The position numbers were made by a program, and so were the translations under genes. This document shows, one piece after another, positions 46,464 through 55,312 of a stretch of DNA of 64,000 bases. Each line of letters begins with the position of its first letter. Position 1 is the first letter of the stretch. The notes beneath the pieces were generated by a model. The model saw only the letters and a list, made by a program, of their open reading frames with translations. It had not been told where the DNA came from and searched no databases. The stretch comes from Tyzzerella sp. (GTDB lineage: Bacteria; Bacillota; Clostridia; Lachnospirales; Lachnospiraceae). The DNA lies in NCBI GenBank assembly GCA_017465565.1, contig JAFTWA010000034.1, positions 1 to 64,000 of the forward strand. The letters run 5' to 3'.

Positions 46464-47801
46464 ATGGATGAAGCACTCATTAAACGAGTACTGCCACATA
46501 GTATAGAAGCAGAACAGGCAGTTGTCGGTTCTATGTTAATGGACCGTGACGCGATTCTGACCTCTTCTGAAATCATAAGTGGACAAGATTTTTATCAAAC
46601 AGCATATGGTGTGATTTTCGAGGCTATTGTAGAAATCTACAATGAGGGAAAACCGGTTGATTTGATTACGCTTCAAAGCCGTCTGAGGGAAAAGGATGTG
46701 CCGGCGGAAATCAGCAGTCTCGAGTTCGTGCGCGATTTGGTAACAGCAGTGCCAACTTCTGCAAACGTAAAGTATTATGCAGAGATTGTTGCGGAGAAGG
46801 CGATGCTTCGTCGTCTCATCAAGCTCAATGAAGAAATTGAAAATATGTGTTACCTCGGAAAAGAGCCGATGGAAGCAATTTTGGAAACAACGGAAAAGAA
46901 AGTTTTTGAGTTGGTTCAGAAAAGAAATACAGGAGATTTTGTTCCAATCAAGCAGGTTGTACTCAACGCGCTGGACAAAATTGAGGCAGCTTCTAAAAAT
47001 GCGGGAAGCGTAACGGGAATTCCAACAGGATTTTTGGATTTGGATTACAAGACAGCAGGACTTCAGCCATCGGACTTAATTCTTGTGGCAGCGAGACCTT
47101 CTATGGGTAAAACAGCGTTTGTATTAAATATTGCGCAGCATGTTGCGTTTAAGGCAGACAAAGCAGTAGCCATTTTCAGTCTGGAAATGTCAAAAGAACA
47201 GCTTGTAAACCGTATGTTCTCCCTGGAGTCTCAGGTGGATGCACAGTCTCTCCGTACGGGTAACCTGAAGGATGCGGATTGGGAGAAGCTAATCGAAGGA
47301 GCAGGTATTATCGGCCGTTCGAAACTGATTATTGATGATACTCCTGGTATCTCTATTTCGGAATTGCGTTCAAAATGCCGTAAATTCAAACTGGAACATG
47401 GTTTGGATCTTATTATCATCGACTATCTGCAGCTGATGACTGGTCGTGTGGGTGGCAGAAGTGAATCCAGACAACAGGAAATCTCAGAGATTTCAAGAGC
47501 ATTAAAAGGGGTTGCGAGGGAGCTTAATGTTCCGGTTATTGCACTTTCACAGCTTAGCCGTGCAGTAGAGCAGCGACCTGACCACAGACCGATGCTTTCT
47601 GACCTTCGTGAATCGGGGGCAATCGAGCAGGATGCCGACGTGGTAATGTTTATTTATCGTGATGATTATTACAATAAAGACACAGAATTGAAAAATGTGG
47701 CAGAGATTATTATTGCAAAACAGAGAAATGGTGCTATTGGAACGATTAATCTGACATGGCTGCCACAGTATACAAAGTTTGCAAATTATTTAAAAGAGTA
47801 A
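46464..47801 (+). CDS. dnaB: Replicative DNA helicase
   Basis: The 445-residue hexameric 5'-3' helicase. N-terminal domain PHSIEAEQAVVGSMLMDRDA, then the RecA-like motor with Walker A AARPSMGKTAFVLNIAQH, Walker B LIIIDYLQLMTG and the late SDLRESGAIEQDADVVMFIY. GGAGG precedes the ATG. No intein insertion is seen. Confidence 0.97.
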   Translation: MDEALIKRVLPHSIEAEQAVVGSMLMDRDAILTSSEIISGQDFYQTAYGVIFEAIVEIYNEGKPVDLITLQSRLREKDVPAEISSLEFVRDLVTAVPTSANVKYYAEIVAEKAMLRRLIKLNEEIENMCYLGKEPMEAILETTEKKVFELVQKRNTGDFVPIKQVVLNALDKIEAASKNAGSVTGIPTGFLDLDYKTAGLQPSDLILVAARPSMGKTAFVLNIAQHVAFKADKAVAIFSLEMSKEQLVNRMFSLESQVDAQSLRTGNLKDADWEKLIEGAGIIGRSKLIIDDTPGISISELRSKCRKFKLEHGLDLIIIDYLQLMTGRVGGRSESRQQEISEISRALKGVARELNVPVIALSQLSRAVEQRPDHRPMLSDLRESGAIEQDADVVMFIYRDDYYNKDTELKNVAEIIIAKQRNGAIGTINLTWLPQYTKFANYLKE

Positions 47802-47805
47802 TTAG

Positions 47806-47846
47806 AAAAGGGAATGTTGCCAGGAAGCAGCATTCCCTTGCTTTTT
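47806..47846. terminator. Bidirectional terminator between dnaB and the merR-type gene
   Basis: AAGGGAATGTTGC pairs with GCAGCATTCCCTT (one mismatch) around a short loop; T runs lie on the plus side and A residues on the other side, so it can serve both converging genes. Confidence 0.8.
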
Positions 47847-47875
47847 CGAACCCAACATTTGTTTGGGAGTCGTTT

Positions 47876-48403
47876 TTATGCCTCGAATATTCTTCGAAGG
47901 GTTTTCAGTGGTGCTGAGCGTGCAGATTCTTTGCGGTAAGATTGCTGCTGGCGGATAAGAGCGTCCAGTTTTTTGTAGCGGTCTTCCTCCTGACGTTCAT
48001 TTGCCTGGAACAAAAATCCCATTTCTTTTATCACTGCCTGTGTGATAGAATCCTGCAAAACCTTATTATTTTCCAACAATGCCAGTTGGATTTCAGATAA
48101 TTCTTCTACTTGTGGGTTAGTCTCTTCTTTTTCTTCGAAAGGAGTTTTCTTTTGTGCTCTGCGCTGCGCTCTTACTTGCAGCATATCAGGAATTAGTTCT
48201 TTCAGCTCTTTTAGTTGTAAGCCTTGTTCTTTGAGTTCCTTGATACAGTTAAACAACCGTACATCTTCTTCTGTATAGTATCGATGTCCCATTTCTGTGC
48301 GTCCAATGGTAAGTTCTAACTCTTCTTCCCAATATCTCAGGACGTGAGTTTCAACATTCACTCGTTTGGCAGCTTCAGAAATCATAAAGTGAACTTCGCC
48401 CAT
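47876..48403 (-). CDS. MerR-family transcriptional regulator
   Basis: The start CAT at 48401-48403 has AGGGGGAT upstream and gives 175 residues. The N-terminal winged HTH reads FMISEAAKRVNVETHVLRYW, then GHRYYTEEDVRLFNCIKELK. The C-terminal half is a charged coiled coil (about 80-160) without metal-binding Cys, so the inducer is not a thiophilic metal. Convergent with dnaB. Its target genes are unknown. Confidence 0.9.
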   Translation of the reverse strand: MGEVHFMISEAAKRVNVETHVLRYWEEELELTIGRTEMGHRYYTEEDVRLFNCIKELKEQGLQLKELKELIPDMLQVRAQRRAQKKTPFEEKEETNPQVEELSEIQLALLENNKVLQDSITQAVIKEMGFLFQANERQEEDRYKKLDALIRQQQSYRKESARSAPLKTLRRIFEA

Positions 48404-48501
48404 ACAAAATCCCCCTATCATTTATTGCGATATTTATGTACACATACATCATAACATAAGTTTGTCCTATTATTACAAAAAATCAATCATCAAAGTTCGA
48501 C

Positions 48502-48533
48502 AAAAAAGGATATTGCTTTTGCAACATCCTTTT
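48502..48533 (-). terminator. Terminator of the binding-lipoprotein gene
   Basis: On the minus strand, AAAAGGATGTTGC pairs with GCAATATCCTTTT around AAAA and runs into T residues. Confidence 0.8.
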
Positions 48534-48543
48534 GTAATCCTAT

Positions 48544-49722
48544 TTAATACAACATTTGTTTAATCGATGCAGTATCCATATTATCCTTGGTTACCCATGT
48601 ATACCCAGTGTCTACAACCGATTCATTACCCAGGTCAAGTGCGGCTCTGGCAGCAGCAACTACAGTTGCGTATCCCATACCATATGGATTTTGTAAAACA
48701 AGTCCTTCTACAACGCCGTCCTCAAGGAGCTTTAACTGTTCTTCCCCTCCATCAAATCCAACAATTTTCAAATCAGTCTCCTCAGAAGAAGTAACTACAT
48801 CAGCTACTAACTGTGTAGTATCTAAGTTGGTAGTGTAAATACCTTTGAGATTTGGGTTCTTTTCCAAAATATATTGAATTACATCTTCTTGAGAGATAGA
48901 TGCAGGATCCATTTGCTCTTCGCCCTCAGCAAGACCAAGATTTTTCTCGTTGGCAATGGTCTCTGCCATTGTACTAAGCTGGTCCATGTGATAGGTAGCT
49001 ACAACCGATATCTCTGGAAACTGTGCGGCCAAAGTATCTGTAAATCCTTGTAAGCGCTCACTTGCTGTCATAGAAACGGAATCCTGGACAATGATAGCAA
49101 TTTCACCAGCTCCATCAAGTGCATGTGCAAGCTTGGAAGCGGCAGTAGAAGCGGCTTCCAGATTATTCGTAGAAATATGTGATGCCACATTCTGATAATC
49201 GCTTCCTGAGTCGAAAGTAATAATTGGAATACTGTCTTCAGCAGCTAAATCAAATTGTAATGCGCAGGCACTTGTATCGATGGCTGCAATCCCAATTGCA
49301 ATTGGGTAGCGGGAAAGCTCTTCCCCTAAGATATTAATCTGTTCATTCACATCATCGCGAATGTCAGGTGCGTTATAAACAAGCTTAATCTGGTCGTCAC
49401 CTTTGTAACCAAGCATCTTATTGATATCTGCCACGGCTTGTTTTGCACCGGCCTCAACTTCGCTCCAGAAGCTGTCATCCGCATATCTTCCAATAATTGA
49501 AATGTATGATCCTGGTTCCAGTTTCAAGTCAGCAATATTGCTGTAAGCACTTGGTGTGATTACATTTAACTTGCTTTGATTCTCATTCTCCTCTTTATTT
49601 TTATCAGAGTTGTCTATATTATTCTTTGGAGTATCCCCGCCTTGGGACTGTGTTGGTGCACAGGAGCACAGCATAAGAGAAAAGCAAAGAATAATTGCGG
49701 TAAATGATAACAATTTTTTCAT
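48544..49722 (-). CDS. Sugar-type ABC transporter substrate-binding lipoprotein
   Basis: ATG 49722 follows GGAGGAATA; 392 residues. The signal peptide ends in the lipobox LCSC (Cys21), and an Asn/Lys/Glu-rich linker follows. The remainder is a type I periplasmic binding fold of the ribose/LacI kind (DLKLEPGSYISIIGRYADDS, FDLAAEDSIPIITFDSGSDY, LKIVGFDGGEEQLKLLEDGV). It therefore binds a sugar or similar ligand outside the membrane. No ATPase or permease gene is next to it. It lies divergent from pflB. Confidence 0.9.
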   Translation of the reverse strand: MKKLLSFTAIILCFSLMLCSCAPTQSQGGDTPKNNIDNSDKNKEENENQSKLNVITPSAYSNIADLKLEPGSYISIIGRYADDSFWSEVEAGAKQAVADINKMLGYKGDDQIKLVYNAPDIRDDVNEQINILGEELSRYPIAIGIAAIDTSACALQFDLAAEDSIPIITFDSGSDYQNVASHISTNNLEAASTAASKLAHALDGAGEIAIIVQDSVSMTASERLQGFTDTLAAQFPEISVVATYHMDQLSTMAETIANEKNLGLAEGEEQMDPASISQEDVIQYILEKNPNLKGIYTTNLDTTQLVADVVTSSEETDLKIVGFDGGEEQLKLLEDGVVEGLVLQNPYGMGYATVVAAARAALDLGNESVVDTGYTWVTKDNMDTASIKQMLY

Positions 49723-49882
49723 AATTATTCCTCCACTATAATTCAAAAAAATGTGTCTTATAATACTATACAACAAAATAAGAAAAAAAGTTTGAATATT
49801 TTCTTAAATTTTACAAAAAAATAAAACGATAAGAATAGCGGCAAAGAATGTATACTGTATTCCAAAAAGAACAATTTATCTA

Positions 49883-49911
49883 TTGCGTTAAATTTTTGAC
49901 TAAGTTATAAT
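49883..49911 (+). promoter_or_regulatory. Promoter of the pfl operon
   Basis: TTGCGT (49883-49888), 17-bp spacer, TATAAT (49906-49911), leaving a leader of about 50 bases before the GGAGGAAG site. The remaining gap upstream is AT-rich, without a gene. Confidence 0.6.
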
Positions 49912-49967
49912 AAAATAGTCGGAAACAAAAATATATTATAAATACTTTAATTTTAGGAGGAAGTACC

Positions 49968-52079
49968 ATGGAAAGAAAATGGCATGCGAACTGGGAGGGA
50001 TTTAACCCAGGGCGTTGGAACCGTACATCTGTTAATGTACGTAACTTTATTCAAGAAAACTACACACCATATGAAGGTGATGATTCGTTCTTAGCAGGAC
50101 CAACAGAAGCTACAACAAAACTTTGGGCCCAGGTTATGGAATTATCTAAACAAGAACGTGAGGCAGGTGGTGTTTTAGATATGGATACAAAGATTGTATC
50201 TGGTATCACTTCACACGGACCTGGATATCTTAACAAAGATTTAGAAACAATCGTTGGTTTCCAGACAGACAAGCCATTCAAACGTTCATTACAACCATAT
50301 GGCGGTATCCGTATGGCACAAAACGCTTGTGAGCAAAACGGATATGAAGTTGATCCAGAAGTTGTAAAAATCTTTACAGAATATAGAAAAACACACAACC
50401 AAGGTGTATTTGATGCATACACACCAGAAATGAGAGCAGCAAGAAAATCTGGTATTATTACAGGTCTTCCAGATGCATACGGACGTGGACGTATTATCGG
50501 TGACTACCGTCGTGTTGCTTTATATGGTACAGATAAATTAATTGAAGATAAAAAACAACAGCTTGCTACTTCATTAGTAAGAATGACAAGTGAAAACATT
50601 CGTCTTCGTGAAGAATTATCAGAACAAATCCGTGCGCTTGGTGAATTAAAGAAATTAGGTGATATCTACGGATTCGATATCTCTCAACCAGCTGCGAACG
50701 CAAAAGAAGCTATCCAATGGACATACTTTGGATATCTTGCAGCAGTAAAAGAACAAAACGGTGCAGCTATGTCTCTTGGACGTACTTCTACATTCCTTGA
50801 TATCTATATCAAACGTGACTTAGACAGAGGATTAATCACAGAAGAACAAGCTCAAGAATACATTGACCATTTCGTAATGAAATTACGTCTTGTAAAATTT
50901 GCCCGTACACCAGAATACAACGCATTATTCTCAGGTGACCCTACATGGGTAACAGAGTCAATCGGTGGTGTTGGTATTGATGGACGTCCATTAGTAACAC
51001 AGACATCATTCCGTTTCTTACACACATTAGATAACCTTGGAACAGCTCCAGAACCAAACTTAACAGTTCTCTGGTCAACAAGACTTCCAAAGGCTTTCAA
51101 AGAATACTGTGCTAAGATGTCAATTAAATCATCTTCAATCCAATACGAAAATGATGATTTAATGCGTGCAACTCACGGTGATGACTACGCAATCGCATGT
51201 TGTGTATCTTCAATGAGAGTTGGTAAAGAAATGCAGTTCTTCGGAGCTCGTGCAAACCTTGCAAAATGTTTATTATACGCTATCAACGGTGGTGTGGATG
51301 AAAAATCTAAAGTTCAAGTAGGACCAAAATACCGTGCAGTTGAAGGCGATGTCCTTGATTTCGATGATGTATGGGAAAAATTCGATGCAATGATGGAATG
51401 GTTAGCATCACTCTATGTAAACACATTGAATATCATCCACTACATGCATGACAAATATTGCTACGAAAAAATCCAGATGGCTCTTCACGACAGAGAAGTA
51501 AAACGTTACTTTGCAACAGGTATCGCTGGTCTTTCAGTAGTAGCTGACTCATTAAGTGCAATTAAATTTGCAAAAGTAAAACCAGTTCGTGACGAAGATG
51601 GTTTAGTTGTAGATTACGAAGTAGAAGGTGACTTCCCTAAATATGGTAACGATGATGATGATGTAGACGAATTAGCAGTATTAGTTGTTCGTACATTTAT
51701 GGACAAGATTCGTAAACACCACACATACCGTAAGGGAGTTCCAACAATGTCCATCTTGACAATTACTTCAAACGTAGTATACGGTAAGAAGACAGGTAAC
51801 ACACCTGATGGAAGAAAATTGGGAGAACCATTGGCGCCAGGTGCTAACCCAATGCACAGACGTGATACTCACGGAGCATTAGCTTCACTTGCTTCTGTTG
51901 CTAAGATTCCATTTAGACATGCACAGGATGGTATTTCAAACACATTCTCAATCATCCCAGGTGCTCTTGGTAAAGAAGACCAAGTCTTCGCTGGAGATTT
52001 AGACCTTGACAGAATCGCAGGAGAATGCCCAACATGTGCTGATATTCCAAACATTATGGACAGTATTGATAACGAATAA
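49968..52079 (+). CDS. pflB: Pyruvate formate-lyase barrel subunit (no glycyl-radical domain)
   Basis: Pyruvate formate-lyase cleaves pyruvate with CoA to acetyl-CoA and formate. This 703-residue protein covers the ten-stranded barrel and has the catalytic pair Cys411-Cys412 in [10 protein letters not shown] full PflB of about 750 residues ends in a domain with RVSGYAV; here the frame stops after SIDNE before that domain. The radical domain is the separate next gene, 13 bp away, with a strong ribosome site. The codons (GCA, CTT, CGT, GGT) look like those of highly expressed genes. Function must need both proteins. Confidence 0.95.
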   Translation: MERKWHANWEGFNPGRWNRTSVNVRNFIQENYTPYEGDDSFLAGPTEATTKLWAQVMELSKQEREAGGVLDMDTKIVSGITSHGPGYLNKDLETIVGFQTDKPFKRSLQPYGGIRMAQNACEQNGYEVDPEVVKIFTEYRKTHNQGVFDAYTPEMRAARKSGIITGLPDAYGRGRIIGDYRRVALYGTDKLIEDKKQQLATSLVRMTSENIRLREELSEQIRALGELKKLGDIYGFDISQPAANAKEAIQWTYFGYLAAVKEQNGAAMSLGRTSTFLDIYIKRDLDRGLITEEQAQEYIDHFVMKLRLVKFARTPEYNALFSGDPTWVTESIGGVGIDGRPLVTQTSFRFLHTLDNLGTAPEPNLTVLWSTRLPKAFKEYCAKMSIKSSSIQYENDDLMRATHGDDYAIACCVSSMRVGKEMQFFGARANLAKCLLYAINGGVDEKSKVQVGPKYRAVEGDVLDFDDVWEKFDAMMEWLASLYVNTLNIIHYMHDKYCYEKIQMALHDREVKRYFATGIAGLSVVADSLSAIKFAKVKPVRDEDGLVVDYEVEGDFPKYGNDDDDVDELAVLVVRTFMDKIRKHHTYRKGVPTMSILTITSNVVYGKKTGNTPDGRKLGEPLAPGANPMHRRDTHGALASLASVAKIPFRHAQDGISNTFSIIPGALGKEDQVFAGDLDLDRIAGECPTCADIPNIMDSIDNE

Positions 52080-52092
52080 GGAGGAATTAAAC

Positions 52093-52335
52093 ATGGCAGT
52101 AAATCAACAACAAATTGACAACTTAGTTAATATGTTAGACGGTTACGTAGAACAAGGTGGACATCACCTCAACGTAAACGTATTTACAAGAGAGACATTA
52201 TTAGATGCTCAAAAACATCCAGAAAACTACCCACAATTAACAGTACGTGTTTCTGGATACGCAGTAAACTTCATCAAACTTACAAAAGAACAACAGGATG
52301 ATGTAATTTCACGTACATTCCACGAAGGAATGTAA
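52093..52335 (+). CDS. Stand-alone glycyl-radical domain of pyruvate formate-lyase (GrcA-like)
   Basis: This 80-residue protein is the missing C-terminal piece of the PFL above. It ends with the radical loop [17 protein letters not shown], whose Gly55 should carry the radical, and FHEGM. E. coli GrcA (YfiD) is a comparable domain that repairs a damaged PFL, but here the main enzyme has no copy of its own. AAGGAGG is placed well before the ATG, so this is a designed gene and not a frameshift product. A terminator follows. Confidence 0.93.
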   Translation: MAVNQQQIDNLVNMLDGYVEQGGHHLNVNVFTRETLLDAQKHPENYPQLTVRVSGYAVNFIKLTKEQQDDVISRTFHEGM

Positions 52336-52361
52336 ACTGCAAAGTTTATATAGTTTTTTTG

Positions 52362-52395
52362 ACGGGAGATGGATTTTTTTCATCTCCCGTTTTAT
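52362..52395 (+). terminator. Terminator between the split PFL genes and the activase
   Basis: Perfect arms ACGGGAGATG and CATCTCCCGT with a T-rich loop and a TTTTA tail. The activase gene follows only 23 bp later, so some read-through is likely. Confidence 0.85.
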
Positions 52396-52417
52396 ACTAT
52401 ATGAGAGGTGATAATTT

Positions 52418-53176
52418 ATGACAAAAGGTTATATTCATTCAATAGAGACTTGTGGTACGGTAGACGGTCCGGGACTCCGCTATGTAATTTTTTTACAGGG
52501 CTGTCCTATGCGATGCCAGTATTGCCACAATCCAGATACATGGGAGCCAGGAAAGGGCGATCAGATGACCGTGGAAGAGGTGCTGAAAAGCTTTTATCAT
52601 AATACAGCATTTTATAAGACTGGTGGTGTAACTGTAACTGGTGGAGAGCCAATGATGCAGATGGATTTTCTGATAGAGTTATTTACGGAACTGCATGAAG
52701 GTGGATTTCATACTTGCATCGATTCCTCTGGAGTTATGTTCCGTCCTGAGAATAAAGAGTTTATGGAGAAAATGGAGAGGCTGGCAGCAGTGACGGATTT
52801 GGTGATGCTCGATATTAAGCACATCGATGAGGAAAAACACAAAGTGCTGACTGCTCATTCCAATAAAAATATTTTGGCATTTGCCAAGTATCTGGACAAA
52901 AAAGGGATTCCAATCTGGATTCGCCATGTTGTGGTGCCGGGAATAACTTTGTATAAGGAATATTTAGAGCGTCTTGGAGAGTTCATGGCTACATTGAATA
53001 ATGTAAAGGCATTGGATGTGCTTCCGTATCATTCAATGGGGAAAGTGAAGTATGAGAATCTTGGCATGGATTATGTGCTGAAGGATACGAGAGAAGCAAC
53101 GAAGCAGGAAGCGGTTGCTGCGAAAAATATTATTTTGGGGGCATATAAGAAAGCACGGGAGAAAATAAAAAAATAA
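52418..53176 (+). CDS. pflA: Pyruvate formate-lyase activating enzyme
   Basis: This radical SAM enzyme puts the glycyl radical on PFL. The 252-residue protein has the cluster motif CPMRCQYCHNPDTW (C-x3-C-x2-C) near residue 30 and the SAM-binding GGVTVTGGEPMMQ. The start HSIETCGTVDGPGLRYVIFL is characteristic of PflA. Its place directly after the split PFL implies that it activates the small domain protein. Confidence 0.96.
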   Translation: MTKGYIHSIETCGTVDGPGLRYVIFLQGCPMRCQYCHNPDTWEPGKGDQMTVEEVLKSFYHNTAFYKTGGVTVTGGEPMMQMDFLIELFTELHEGGFHTCIDSSGVMFRPENKEFMEKMERLAAVTDLVMLDIKHIDEEKHKVLTAHSNKNILAFAKYLDKKGIPIWIRHVVVPGITLYKEYLERLGEFMATLNNVKALDVLPYHSMGKVKYENLGMDYVLKDTREATKQEAVAAKNIILGAYKKAREKIKK

Positions 53177-53189
53177 TAAATTGATTTAC

Positions 53190-53240
53190 TAAAAGGCGAA
53201 TGCTATAATTGATTCAACATCAAAAGCATTCGCTTTTCAT
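53190..53240 (+). terminator. Terminator after pflA
   Basis: AAAGGCGAATGC pairs with GCATTCGCTTTT across a 24-base interval. A short T-rich tail follows. Confidence 0.65.
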
Positions 53241-53304
53241 TTCTAAATTCAATCTGGCATATCGCCGAGTTATCCAAATTATTTAAATTATTAAGAAGAG
53301 GAGC

Positions 53305-53843
53305 GTGAAGAAATACGTGAAAAATGACGAAGAAAGAAATGTAAATATTGTTATTGATACAAATGGGAATAAGATTGTTATAATTCATGACACAATATTT
53401 CGAAACAAAACATAGGTTGGGATGATGTTGAGAAATATCTGGAACGGTATATTGGTGAGTTTTATACAATCGCAGAAGATAGCGAAAAGATATATATTGG
53501 AACTGATTTGCCAGATGAATATGCAAAGTCAAAGTATACAGCAAGTTTAAAGGGTGGATTAGCTAAAACAAAAGCAAATGCTGCACAAGCAATTCCAGAA
53601 CTTATTGAGATTTCTGTGAATCCAACTTATATGGTAAACCATGAAAAGAAACATGATAAAGATGCTAAGTTCGGTTGGTACAGATATGATTCGCGATTTG
53701 CAATGGCTATATATAATCGTGAAGGGGATGTAGAGAAATATAATGTTTTCAAAGTGAGGATGATTATTAGGCATGATGAGAACGGAAAGAAATATCTTTA
53801 TGATATTATTAACATAAAAAAAGAATCGGAGTACCCCGCCTAG
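53305..53843 (+). pseudogene. Frameshifted gene, possible BECR-type nuclease-domain fragment
   Basis: Two frames continue one protein. The first (GTG 53305 to the stop at 53413-53415) reads NIVIDTNGNKIVIIHDTIF. The second carries on from about 53403 with QNIGWDDVEKYLERYIGEFY and then LPDEYAKSKYTASLKGGLAK and AKFGWYRYDSRFAMAIYNRE to 53843. A one-base loss in the A-rich stretch near 53400 explains the break. The second part resembles a domain common in phage and mobile-element proteins of gut clostridia, possibly of the Barnase-EndoU-Colicin-RelE-like group; this is recalled and not certain. It may be a decayed gene or a sequencing error. Confidence 0.6.
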
Positions 53844-53934
53844 ACAATCGTCATACGGTAAAAACCCGGATCCTTTTTGGCTATTATAAACGAAATCTTT
53901 CTCAATGGCAAGCAATTTTTCGGAATTAAATGTA

Positions 53935-53985
53935 TCTAATACAAAACATGAAAATGGCTTGTATATTTTTGTGTTTTGTATTAGA
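53935..53985. repeat. 14-bp perfect inverted repeat upstream of ferredoxin
   Basis: TCTAATACAAAACA (53935-53948) and TGTTTTGTATTAGA (53972-53985) are exact reverse complements, 23 bases apart. It lies about 57 bases before the ferredoxin start in the 198-base gap. No T tract follows. It may be an operator, an RNA structure or the trace of a small mobile element. Confidence 0.6.
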
Positions 53986-54041
53986 ATTAATAAAAGGTCA
54001 GGTATGTGATATCTGACAAAAGCAAAAAGGAGGATACATAT

Positions 54042-54212
54042 ATGGCACACGTAATTAGTGATGAATGCGTAAGCTGTGGATCATGCGCAGCAGAATGTCC
54101 AGTAGGAGCTATCGCTGAAGGAGCAGCACACTACGAAATCGACGCAGATGCTTGCTTAGATTGTGGAGCATGTGCAGCACAATGTCCAGTAGGAGCTATC
54201 TCAGCTGAATAA
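54042..54212 (+). CDS. 2[4Fe-4S] ferredoxin
   Basis: This 56-residue electron carrier is of the clostridial type. Two cluster motifs CVSCGSCAAECPVGAI and CLDCGACAAQCPVGAI bind two [4Fe-4S] clusters. ATG 54042 follows AAGGAGG. Such proteins serve hydrogenase, Rnf and pyruvate:ferredoxin oxidoreductase. The gene is monocistronic, with a terminator right after it, and probably strongly expressed. Confidence 0.97.
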   Translation: MAHVISDECVSCGSCAAECPVGAIAEGAAHYEIDADACLDCGACAAQCPVGAISAE

Positions 54213-54228
54213 TGTATTAGTACAATAA

Positions 54229-54258
54229 AAAAGAATCTCGCGAGAGATTCTTTTTTTG
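54229..54258 (+). terminator. Terminator after ferredoxin
   Basis: AAAGAATCTC and GAGATTCTTT form near-perfect arms around CGCGA, followed by seven T. It lies between the ferredoxin and the opposing AraC gene. Confidence 0.9.
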
Positions 54259-54273
54259 TGCAAAAACTAAGAA

Positions 54274-55179
54274 TCAGATTTCTTGATTTTCCAAAAGTAT
54301 TTTGCGGTATTTGGAAGGTGCCATTCCTACAATTGAATTAAAAGCTCGAATAAACGTGGTCAGATTTCCAAATCCCGCTTGAAAACAGACTTCGCTTAAT
54401 GGGATGCCCTGTGCAATCAGCGTTTGGCTATAGGCAATTCTTCGTATCTTAATATAATCTGCTACAGTAGTGTTGAAATACTGCTTAAACAGACGTGAAA
54501 CATATTCCCGACTGTAAAAGAAATGTGCGGCAACCTCGGCAACGGAGTCGATTTCCTGAAAATGTTGATCTAGATAGAGTTTTATTTCAGAGACATTTTT
54601 AGGTAGATGCTGCTTACCCTTATGCAATCTGAACTTTTCTTTGTTAAAAAGATAAAAAATTTGTATGATATATGCCAGCGCGAGTGATTGATCAAGCTGG
54701 CTTTCTCTATTTTTCAACGATTCGTCTAATCTATTTAAAAGTGAAATTAACTCATTTCGGTCTTTTTTGTCAAACGCTGTTAGCAGATATTTCTCTTGAT
54801 TTTCATTAAGAAAACTTGTCAAAGCATTACATCCAAAAGAATCAAAAGCGTCTGGATAGAGATAAAATACATGGCGCTTGTAACAGGTAGCTTCTCCATT
54901 AATCATGGACATATGTAACTTTCTAGGTGGAATCAGAATAATATCGCCGTAATGCACAGGATAGATTTCTGATTCACAAATGTAATGTATGTCGCCCTCT
55001 ACAAAGATTACTAATTCGTAGTAGTCATGATAATGCATTCGGGCTGGATAAGTCTGACGGTTATAGTCAGTGCTGCGATAGGAATAAAACAGCGAATCAT
55101 TGATGTGGTTATCACGCCAATTTATAATTTCAGGCTTCGCCGAATTCTTTACATTCAAGTAATGTGGCAGTAGTTTCAT
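54274..55179 (-). CDS. AraC family transcriptional regulator
   Basis: This 301-residue regulator has an N-terminal cupin ligand domain (about 45-110: YHDYYELVIFVEGDIHYICE). Its C-terminal double HTH spans about 200-295 and reads SVAEVAAHFFYSREYVSRLF, then ISLSEVCFQAGFGNLTTFIR-like residues. GGAGGATGAG precedes the ATG. It is divergent from the operon starting at 55313, which it likely activates in response to a sugar-like ligand. Confidence 0.93.
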   Translation of the reverse strand: MKLLPHYLNVKNSAKPEIINWRDNHINDSLFYSYRSTDYNRQTYPARMHYHDYYELVIFVEGDIHYICESEIYPVHYGDIILIPPRKLHMSMINGEATCYKRHVFYLYPDAFDSFGCNALTSFLNENQEKYLLTAFDKKDRNELISLLNRLDESLKNRESQLDQSLALAYIIQIFYLFNKEKFRLHKGKQHLPKNVSEIKLYLDQHFQEIDSVAEVAAHFFYSREYVSRLFKQYFNTTVADYIKIRRIAYSQTLIAQGIPLSEVCFQAGFGNLTTFIRAFNSIVGMAPSKYRKILLENQEI

Positions 55180-55199
55180 ATCTCATCCTCCATAATTTC

Positions 55200-55213
55200 T
55201 GTGATGTGTCACA
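55200..55213. promoter_or_regulatory. Palindrome TGTGATGTGTCACA in the divergent intergenic region
   Basis: Arms TGTGA and TCACA with a 4-base centre. It overlaps the region just upstream of the AraC gene. It resembles a catabolite operator (cre) except at the central CG. Binding factor unknown. Confidence 0.4.
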
Positions 55214-55263
55214 AAATGTAAAAATAAACTCACAATGGTACAAGATTTTCAAAATATGATGTT

Positions 55264-55269
55264 TATAAT
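55264..55269 (+). promoter_or_regulatory. -10 element of the GDPD-led operon
   Basis: TATAAT with no recognisable -35 at the right distance (CAAGAT is there instead), which suits a promoter that needs an activator such as the divergent AraC protein. Confidence 0.5.
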
Positions 55270-55312
55270 ATATTATAGAACAACAAAAATCATTTGACAA
55301 GGAGGAAGAAGA

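Noticed and set aside
49968-52335. Frameshift explaining the split pyruvate formate-lyase
   Set aside because: The first protein ends cleanly at the domain border, and the second has its own strong ribosome site and a natural start, so two real genes fit better.
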